Assembly (NCBI GenBank): GCA_001784275.1
Contig: MFQB01000020.1
Location: forward strand, 3,366 to 8,958
Reading direction: 5' to 3'
DNA: 5,593 nt
Source: Candidatus Magasanikbacteria bacterium RIFCSPHIGHO2_02_FULL_47_14
Lineage (GTDB): Bacteria; Patescibacteriota; Patescibacteriia; Magasanikbacterales; UBA922
The position numbers and the translations under genes are program-made. Of the stretch, positions 1 to 4,857 are shown piece by piece (within the stretch, counting starts at the first letter, position 1; each line of letters begins with the position of its first letter). The notes beneath the pieces are model-generated. The model did not search any database. It saw only the letters and a list, made by a program, of their open reading frames with translations, and was not told the DNA's origin.

Positions 1-1570
1 TATCGTTGTCTTGTTCCACGTCCCCACCACATGCAGAACACACACGAGCGTCTTCAGCGCTTACAACAAGACCGCCACAGGTCGCATTTTTACAGTACCA
101 CACAGGTATTCGATGCCCATACCACACCTGTCGACTAATACACCAATCACGCAAGTTATCAATCCACTGAAAATATGTTTTCTGAAATCGGTCCGGAATA
201 ATCGTCACTTGCCCACTTCGCACCACCGTCTGCATGAGCTGTTTCAACGTCACCTCTGCGCCTGACTCAACCCCGGTGATGTGCGACTCGCGGATAGGAA
301 ACGTTTTTGTGACTGAGACAAACCATTGTTTGGAAATCATTGGTTCAACCACTGTCTTGGTGCGGTAACACAACGGCACACGATGCACATAGCCTGTGTC
401 TTCTCCCGCAATAAGACCCTGTTCCTTCATCAAAGACACTGACTTTTTTCGTGCTTCCAGAATAGTGGAGCCAGCAAGCGTACCGGCAACGTCAGTCATA
501 GTGCCATCCAACTTAATTTTCTCAATAAAATATTTTTGCAAGTTGCGGCGATTGGCCAGATCATAATCATCGGCTGAATGTGATGCAGAAATTGTCATGG
601 CGCCTGTCCCTTTTTCAATATCAATCACTTCATCTGCCAACACAAAAAATTTTCGCTCTCCTGCGTATGTCGGATACGCAAACTCTTGTCCTTCCAGTTC
701 TTTCCCTGGCAACTCTTGTATGACCTCAAACTCATCTTGCGCATGCAGCTCGTTCAATACCTTTGAACGTTGTTCAATATTTTCATACAAATATTTTGAA
801 ATGGTAATCACATCTTCCACACCCTGCGCATTCGTAAATCGCAAACGAACATACACACCGGTTGGGTGCACAACAACCGGAGAATCAGCGCACTTCGTTT
901 CCGGACGGACAGTTCCAATAATAAACTCGCCTACGCGAATAAAGTAAAATGGCTCTTGTCTATCTTCCCACTCAAGCTCGTCATCAGCCAGGACGGACTG
1001 TGCGCCGACTGACCAGTTGATCATTCTGCTCCCCCGGTAGATAATCCCATCGTCGTACATTTGTTTAAACACCAAACGAACGGCTCGGTTGCGCACCTCA
1101 TCCAACGTAAACGCCTCACGGCTCCAGTCCAGAGAGGCGCCCATCTTCTTTGCTTGGTTTACAATCGTATCGTGTGACTCCTGTGCAAACTGATGAACCC
1201 GATCGAGAAACTTTTCACGCCCCAGGTCATGACGGTTTTTACCCTCTTGTTCAAAAATAATTTTCTCCACTTTCGACTGAGTCGCAATCGCAGCATGATC
1301 TGTTCCGGGAACCCACAGCGTTTGGTCTCCTTTCATCCGATGATACCGAACCATTGTATCTTCAATGGCTAACATGACTGCATGCCCCATGTGAAGTGTC
1401 CCTGTCACGTTTGGTGGCGGCAACACAATACTAAAGGGTTGCGCGTCCTTTTTCGTCACGCCCTTTGCAACACAAACATTTGGGTTAAAAAGCCCGCTCT
1501 CAGTCCAACGACGGTAGATATCATCTTCGTACAATTGTGGTTCGTAGGCTTTTGGCAGCTCTTTTGACAT
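1..1570 (-). CDS. valS: Valyl-tRNA synthetase, N-terminal part (3' end cut by window edge)
   Basis: Class I aminoacyl-tRNA synthetase that attaches valine to tRNA-Val in the cytoplasm. About 523 codons are visible and no stop is reached, so the C-terminal part (KMSKS loop, anticodon-binding domain, any coiled coil) lies outside. The ATP-binding HIGH signature is PPPNVTGTLHMGH at residues 51-63, the form typical of ValRS. The CP1 editing region follows, with a TVRPET segment close to the usual TTRPET. Further on are HRVPLCYRTKTVVEP, SKQWFVSV and DWCISRQVWYGHRIPVW, which are characteristic of ValRS rather than IleRS or LeuRS. A CxxxxC...CxxC cluster just after this is probably the zinc-binding insertion seen in many ValRS. 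The usual NWCPxC segment is changed to INWSVGAQ. The start is the ATG at 1570-1568, which gives the expected short N-terminal extension. No clear Shine-Dalgarno precedes it. It is divergent from the plus-strand unit. The family call is very secure. Confidence 0.96.
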   Translation of the reverse strand, partial: MSKELPKAYEPQLYEDDIYRRWTESGLFNPNVCVAKGVTKKDAQPFSIVLPPPNVTGTLHMGHAVMLAIEDTMVRYHRMKGDQTLWVPGTDHAAIATQSKVEKIIFEQEGKNRHDLGREKFLDRVHQFAQESHDTIVNQAKKMGASLDWSREAFTLDEVRNRAVRLVFKQMYDDGIIYRGSRMINWSVGAQSVLADDELEWEDRQEPFYFIRVGEFIIGTVRPETKCADSPVVVHPTGVYVRLRFTNAQGVEDVITISKYLYENIEQRSKVLNELHAQDEFEVIQELPGKELEGQEFAYPTYAGERKFFVLADEVIDIEKGTGAMTISASHSADDYDLANRRNLQKYFIEKIKLDGTMTDVAGTLAGSTILEARKKSVSLMKEQGLIAGEDTGYVHRVPLCYRTKTVVEPMISKQWFVSVTKTFPIRESHITGVESGAEVTLKQLMQTVVRSGQVTIIPDRFQKTYFQWIDNLRDWCISRQVWYGHRIPVWYCKNATCGGLVVSAEDARVCSACGGDVEQDND

Positions 1571-1589
1571 ACAAATTCAAGGTTTCTTC

Positions 1590-1617
1590 ATTCTAGCAAA
1601 ACCTATAAAAATTGCAA
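1590..1617 (-). promoter_or_regulatory. Candidate valS promoter (extended -10)
   Basis: On the minus strand, TTGCAA (1617-1612) and TAGAAT (1595-1590) are separated by 16 bases, with TGC directly before the -10 (extended -10). The inferred transcription start near 1583 leaves a 5' UTR of only about 13 nt without a Shine-Dalgarno, so the valS message would be nearly leaderless. The -35 matches consensus at four of six positions. AT-rich intergenic DNA yields such matches easily, so this is moderate evidence. Confidence 0.5.
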
Positions 1618-1637
1618 GATTAAGCGAAAAACACAGG

Positions 1638-1660
1638 TTTTTAATATTTACATTTAAAAA
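1638..1660. repeat. AT-rich inverted repeat between divergent promoters
   Basis: TTTTTAA (1638-1644) and TTAAAAA (1654-1660) form a perfect 7-bp inverted repeat around a 9-base centre. It lies between the leftward valS promoter candidate and the rightward TTGACA promoter. It could be an operator or simply an A/T-rich UP-like element. A low-complexity 7-mer repeat is weak evidence on its own. Confidence 0.3.
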
Positions 1661-1672
1661 GATTTTGCTGTG

Positions 1673-1701
1673 TTGACAAGAGAAAGCGCCTGTGATAGAA
1701 T
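1673..1701 (+). promoter_or_regulatory. Strong sigma70-type promoter for the small-ORF unit
   Basis: A consensus -35 TTGACA (1673-1678) and a -10 TAGAAT (1696-1701, five of six matches) have the ideal 17-base spacer. TG at 1693-1694 forms an extended -10. An A/T-rich stretch at about 1638-1665 could act as an UP element. The predicted start is near 1708, so transcription enters the leader at 1708-1864, the 55-codon ORF and possibly the DHH gene at 2117. No other promoter was seen for that gene. Confidence 0.8.
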
Positions 1702-1707
1702 CCTTTA

Positions 1708-1864
1708 TTCGTCGGTAGCTTGTTTCTCCTGTACTCAATGCGGTTTTTTGTTTAAAGTGTGTTGTGTACACCGAGGGTGGATTGTTCGGGGTTTGCGTTT
1801 TGGCTGTCTTATCTATGTAAGGTAGCCGGCACGGGACCCCTGAAACCGAAAGGAGAACACGTCG
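1708..1864 (+). promoter_or_regulatory. Structured 5' leader with possible Shine-Dalgarno sequestration
   Basis: About 157 nt separate the inferred transcription start from the small ORF. Three nested pairings can be drawn by eye. (1) The inner hairpin pairs 1788-1811 with 1818-1840: a 10-bp stem (1802-1811/1818-1827, two G-U pairs, 6-nt loop) continued by 2 U-G pairs, 3 bp and a 7-bp GC-rich base, interrupted by one mismatch and one bulge. (2) CGGTTT (1741-1746) pairs with AAACCG (1843-1848). (3) TTCTCCT (1724-1730) pairs with AGGAGAA (1851-1857), which contains the Shine-Dalgarno. Together they form a closed structure that would hide the ribosome binding site, as in many riboswitches and thermosensors. 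No known riboswitch class was recognised. The fold is hand-drawn, with no energy or covariation calculated. Confidence 0.5.
1848..1855 (+). promoter_or_regulatory. Strong Shine-Dalgarno for the 55-codon ORF
   Basis: GAAAGGAG contains the core AGGAG, nine bases before the ATG at 1865 and twelve before the ATG at 1868. This favours the first ATG. It is the only good Shine-Dalgarno in the window, since valS, the DHH gene and gpmI all lack a convincing one. That supports a foreign origin for the small gene. Confidence 0.75.
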
Positions 1865-2032
1865 ATGATGTCCCGAATTCGACATTACGCTCAAGGTGCC
1901 TTCTGGATGGGAACGGTCGCGGCGATCACCCCGCTGGCAATGGCGGTGAACGCCCTGCCCGAGCGGGTCGCCGTGCCGGTCTGCAACGCCGCTGAGGCGG
2001 CTTTCAACCGGTGGCTCATCGGCCGCCGCTGA
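1865..2032 (+). CDS. 55-aa high-GC microprotein, possibly secreted or membrane-anchored
   Basis: No family was recognised. The ORF has a strong Shine-Dalgarno, begins ATG-ATG and ends in TGA. By hand count, codon-position GC is about 65% (first), 55% (second) and 80% (third), the pattern of real coding sequence from a high-GC genome. The first 55 codons of the downstream DHH gene have only about 45% GC at third positions. The protein starts with a basic segment (R4, R6, H7). A hydrophobic stretch follows at about residues 11-28, then VNA at 28-30, which fits a signal peptidase I site. This would release a 25-residue basic peptide with one cysteine (C40), a tryptophan (W50) and a terminal RR. 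A single-pass membrane protein is the alternative. It has its own promoter, leader and terminator-like hairpin. Likely acquired by transfer. A chimeric assembly or a leader peptide for the DHH gene are other explanations. Confidence 0.6.
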   Translation: MMSRIRHYAQGAFWMGTVAAITPLAMAVNALPERVAVPVCNAAEAAFNRWLIGRR

Positions 2033-2061
2033 CCACGCCGTCGGCACCTGACGCGTCGAGG

Positions 2062-2092
2062 ACGCGGGGCGAGGACACTACTCGCCCCGCGT
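2062..2092 (+). terminator. GC-rich 12-bp hairpin, terminator-like without U-tract
   Basis: ACGCGGGGCGAG (2062-2073) pairs perfectly with CTCGCCCCGCGT (2081-2092) around the 7-base loop GACACTA. No run of T follows, so it resembles the U-less hairpins proposed as terminators in high-GC actinobacteria rather than a classical intrinsic terminator. It lies 29 nt after the small ORF's stop and 24 nt before the DHH start. It could therefore terminate the small transcript, attenuate the DHH gene, or protect a processed 3' end. A competing hairpin, CGCGTC (2052-2057) with GACGCG (2061-2066), would open the base of the stem. Confidence 0.65.
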
Positions 2093-2116
2093 TCGCCCCT
2101 CTTACGTAAAGAGACT

Positions 2117-3271
2117 ATGGCTTTTACCCAAGTTGAACAACTTACGAAGCTGATTGGAGACGCCAAGCAGATCTTGGTGACCTTTAGAAAAGATGGTCGG
2201 GGCGACGCAGTTGCGAGTGCCTGTGCCATCAAAGATCTTCTTCAAAAGCAAGGAAAATACGTTGACATTGTTGTCGACGAATTTACCGTGCCAAAAAAAT
2301 TCTCATTCCTCCCGCATGCCAACAGCATCAAGAGTGCGGTGCCACACCTGCAAAAATTTATCATTTCTGTTGATATAGAAAAAACACAGGTGCAGGAACT
2401 GAGTTACGATACAAAAGACAATAAGCTCCACATTTTTATTACTCCCAAGCATGGCGCTATTACCAAAGACGACATCCGCACTACCCAGTCTGACTTCCGC
2501 TACGACCTTATTATTATTCTCGACACACCGGATTTAGCATCTCTGGGAGCTCTGTACGAGAACAACACAGAGCTTTTTTATTCTATTCCGGTTATTAACA
2601 TCGACCACCACGCAGACAATGAGCACTTTGGACAAATCAATTATATTGATCTCATGCAAAGCTCGACTGCTGAGATACTTGCCCACATCTTCTTGGAAAC
2701 ATACCGTGAACATCTTACTACACAAACGGCCACGATTTTGCTTGCCGGAATGATTGCAGCGACACGAAGTTTCAAGACATCACATATCAAGCCCCAGACA
2801 CTCACACTTGCCAGTGATCTTGTCGCTATGGGCGCTGATCGAGAGGCAATTATCGAAAAATTATACCGCACCAAAACACTGTCTGCATTAAAACTGTGGG
2901 GGCAAGCGTTGGCTCACCTTCAATACGATAAGGACATCGGGTTGGTATCAACCACCATTACTCGAGATGACTTCCAACGATCCGGCGCAACCGAAGACGA
3001 ACTCTATGACATGTTGGACGAACTTCTGAGCAACTCTCCTGAGGCGTCGCTGTCGCTTCTCTTGCATGAACACCCGGGCGTCGGAGAAAATATGATCCAT
3101 GTTATTTTGTATTCACCGGATAAAAAACTAAATGCCAAACAGCTTCTGAGTAGTTTTAAAGCCAAAGGCGACCCCGGACAAGCCAACTGCATCTTTAGAG
3201 AAAAAACACTGGTTGAGGTCACTGACCTTGTTGTCAGTGAAATCAAGAAAAAGTTAGCTGAAAATAAATAA
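2117..3271 (+). CDS. DHH-family phosphoesterase-like protein, degenerate active site
   Basis: A 384-aa protein of the DHH superfamily (NrnA/RecJ-like, which hydrolyses short oligonucleotides, cyclic dinucleotides or related phosphoesters using two Mn2+). The signature NIDHHADN carries DHH at residues 163-165. IILDTPD supplies the motif II aspartate D136, and SSTAE at 182-186 matches the conserved segment after DHH. The metal site looks eroded. Motif I, usually H-x-x-P-D-G-D-A, reads FRKDGRGDAVAS (23-34), so only D30 of the usual ligands remains. The usual aspartate of the segment after the helix is missing in GMIAATRSF (211-219). The C-terminal DHHA1-like region lacks a clean GGGH motif (KGDPGQANCIF, 350-360). 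It may be inactive, altered in metal use, or a binding protein. The ATG at 2117 has only a weak AAAGAG three bases upstream. It is convergent with gpmI across a 9-nt gap. The fold is fairly sure, the substrate unknown. Confidence 0.88.
   Translation: MAFTQVEQLTKLIGDAKQILVTFRKDGRGDAVASACAIKDLLQKQGKYVDIVVDEFTVPKKFSFLPHANSIKSAVPHLQKFIISVDIEKTQVQELSYDTKDNKLHIFITPKHGAITKDDIRTTQSDFRYDLIIILDTPDLASLGALYENNTELFYSIPVINIDHHADNEHFGQINYIDLMQSSTAEILAHIFLETYREHLTTQTATILLAGMIAATRSFKTSHIKPQTLTLASDLVAMGADREAIIEKLYRTKTLSALKLWGQALAHLQYDKDIGLVSTTITRDDFQRSGATEDELYDMLDELLSNSPEASLSLLLHEHPGVGENMIHVILYSPDKKLNAKQLLSSFKAKGDPGQANCIFREKTLVEVTDLVVSEIKKKLAENK
3219..3240 (-). terminator. Possible weak terminator for the gpmI operon inside the DHH 3' end
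   Basis: TCACTGAC (3219-3226) and GTCAGTGA (3233-3240) form a perfect 8-bp stem with a 6-base loop, about 40 nt beyond the gpmI stop. On the minus strand a run of six T follows, but only after an 11-base gap, so it is not a canonical intrinsic terminator. It would mirror the plus-strand terminator embedded in gpmI. Confidence 0.25.
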
Positions 3272-3280
3272 GTACAAAAG

Positions 3281-4855
3281 CTATATCAACGACCGCCCGG
3301 TCATCTCCGGCGGTTTTTCAATTCCAAGAAGATTCAAAACGGTTGGGGCAACGTCTGCAAGCATCCCGACAGGCGGCATAAGACTAAGATCTCCCTCCGG
3401 TGGGTCACCTGCCGGCCCGGCCTGCCCTTGAAATTCTTTTCCGATAATCAAAAACGGAACCGGGTTTGTGCTATGCTCTTTGTCACGCTCGCCTGTTTGC
3501 AAATTGACAACTTCTTCAGCATTGCCGTGATCTGCAGTTACCAACAAGACCCCACCTTTTGCGAGTGTATGATCCGCAACTTCACTTAATGCCTTGTCAA
3601 CTGCTTCACATCCGTGGACGGTTGCACCGAGGTCTCCGGTGTGTCCCACCATGTCTGCATTTGCAAAGTTCAAGAAAATGACATCATGCGTATTCGCATC
3701 AATAATTTTCACCGCCTCTTTGGCAATCTCGGCCGCAGACATCTCCGGTGCCTGATCGTACGAAGCAACCTTCGGAGAAGGGATGATACTTCGATCTTCA
3801 CCTGGAAATGGATCCTCGATAGTGCCATTCAAAAAAAAGGTGACGTGCGCGTATTTTTCTGTTTCTGCAATGTGAAACTGTTTGAGGCCGGCCATACTCA
3901 CAACCTCGGCAAGACAATGTTCAACGACTTGTGGCGGAAATGCAATCACAACCGGAAGTTCTTTTTCAAACTCAGTCAACGTCACAAAAAAAAGATCACG
4001 AATGTACTCTCGTTCAAACTTCGGAAAACTGGGAAGAACAAACGCCTTGGTGATTTGCCGCGCACGATCTGGACGGAAGTTGAAAAAAATCACTGCATCT
4101 TTTTCAAAAACACGGCCGACCGGAACGCCTTCTTTACCAATAACCGTTGGCACGAACTCTTCGTCATAGACACCTGCATCGTATGAGGCTCGAACAGCCT
4201 GGACCGGATCAACAGCGTAGGTATCGGCTTTGCCTTCGGCCATGGCTCGATAGGCCTTTTCCACACGTTCCCAACGATTATCCCGATCCATTGCATAGTA
4301 GCGTCCTGACAAGGTAGCGATTGCCCCCACTCCCACTTCCTTCATCTTCTGTTTCAACTTCTCGATAAAGTCGACCCCACTATTATATGTCGCATCGCGA
4401 CCATCCAAAATTGCGTGAACAAATACTTTTTTGATCTTCTGTTGCTTGGCAAAGTCCAGCAAAGCATAAAGGTGGTCTTCGCTGGCGTGTACATTTCCGG
4501 AACTGACAAGGCCCAAAAGATGCAACGCCGAATTATGTTTCTTTACATGCTCAGCAGCCTTGACGAGTGCATCAACACTAAAAAACGAACCGTCAGCAAT
4601 ACTTTTATTGATACGAGGAAATGTTTGATAATACACGCGACCAGCCCCTATATTTAAGTGCCCCACCTCGGAATTTCCCATCTCACCAAATGAAAGGCCA
4701 ACTTCATTTCCGGATGCAAACAAGGTCATCGCAGGATACTCTCGGATGAACCGATCAATATGTGGTGTTTTTGCCTGCGCTATTGCATTCCCGTCACCGG
4801 GCGGAGCGATACCCCATCCATCCAATATGGCAAGTACAAGTGGTTTTGGTCTCAT
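3281..4855 (-). CDS. gpmI: 2,3-bisphosphoglycerate-independent phosphoglycerate mutase, complete
   Basis: Interconverts 3-phosphoglycerate and 2-phosphoglycerate in glycolysis and gluconeogenesis through a phosphoserine intermediate, using two Mn2+. The length of 524 aa is close to the usual 505-520. Visible active-site elements are LDGWG with metal ligand D12, and MGNSEVGH with nucleophile S62. The substrate-binding segment has HAILDGRD (148-154), SGRYYAMDRDNRW (183-195) and NFRPDRARQ (259-267). The phosphatase-like domain has ETEKYAH (331-337), NADMVGHTG (399-407), TADHGNAEE (440-448) and H461. All are intact, so the enzyme should be active. One oddity is a Gly/Pro-rich insertion at about 475-497, absent from the neighbouring paralogue. 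The start at 4855-4853 follows the upstream stop by 2 nt with no Shine-Dalgarno at usual distance, so translation is probably coupled. The stop is TAG. Confidence 0.97.
   Translation of the reverse strand: MRPKPLVLAILDGWGIAPPGDGNAIAQAKTPHIDRFIREYPAMTLFASGNEVGLSFGEMGNSEVGHLNIGAGRVYYQTFPRINKSIADGSFFSVDALVKAAEHVKKHNSALHLLGLVSSGNVHASEDHLYALLDFAKQQKIKKVFVHAILDGRDATYNSGVDFIEKLKQKMKEVGVGAIATLSGRYYAMDRDNRWERVEKAYRAMAEGKADTYAVDPVQAVRASYDAGVYDEEFVPTVIGKEGVPVGRVFEKDAVIFFNFRPDRARQITKAFVLPSFPKFEREYIRDLFFVTLTEFEKELPVVIAFPPQVVEHCLAEVVSMAGLKQFHIAETEKYAHVTFFLNGTIEDPFPGEDRSIIPSPKVASYDQAPEMSAAEIAKEAVKIIDANTHDVIFLNFANADMVGHTGDLGATVHGCEAVDKALSEVADHTLAKGGVLLVTADHGNAEEVVNLQTGERDKEHSTNPVPFLIIGKEFQGQAGPAGDPPEGDLSLMPPVGMLADVAPTVLNLLGIEKPPEMTGRSLI
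3292..3318 (+). terminator. Intrinsic terminator for the DHH gene inside the gpmI 3' end
   Basis: ACCGCC (3292-3297) pairs with GGCGGT (3309-3314). Two further G-C pairs (3299-3300 with 3307-3308) follow beyond a bulged C, and TTTTT runs from 3314 to 3318. It begins 20 nt after the DHH stop codon and reads as a normal rho-independent terminator for plus-strand transcripts. The same DNA encodes the conserved C-terminal PPEMTGRS of gpmI on the other strand, so the hairpin may partly reflect coding constraint. Confidence 0.6.
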
Positions 4856-4857
4856 AG

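Noticed and set aside
1738..1755. Tiny leader ORF encoding MRFFV
   Set aside because: Five codons with a poorly placed CTCCT rather than a Shine-Dalgarno upstream. Likely chance.
1774..1787. AGGGTGG, like the start of a T-box antiterminator motif
   Set aside because: The following bases do not match the ACCGCG part, and no Stem I specifier structure or T-tract terminator is present. The gene downstream is not an aminoacylation or amino-acid gene.
1759..1995. 78-codon plus-strand ORF overlapping the leader and small ORF in another frame
   Set aside because: No ribosome binding site, and a low-complexity Arg/Gly-rich tail typical of a shifted frame of high-GC coding DNA. The 1865 frame has the right codon-position bias and a Shine-Dalgarno.
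1577..2047. 156-codon minus-strand ORF across the intergenic region
   Set aside because: It covers the promoter, leader and small ORF in antisense. Composition changes abruptly within it and it has no family features or Shine-Dalgarno. It is open mainly because GC-rich DNA lacks stops.
1702..2100. Whole transcript as RNase P RNA, tmRNA or SRP RNA
   Set aside because: The size would fit, but I found none of the conserved core sequences or a tRNA-like 3' end on either strand. The codon-position bias also favours a protein.
1812..2111. Short similarity of TATGTAAGG (about 1814) and TACGTAAAG (about 2103) as target-site repeats flanking an insertion
   Set aside because: Imperfect and short, and the first copy lies inside the predicted hairpin at 1802-1827, so it is not convincing as an insertion boundary.
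3614..4186. 190-codon plus-strand ORF inside gpmI
   Set aside because: Antisense shadow of a highly conserved enzyme gene, with no recognisable protein features.
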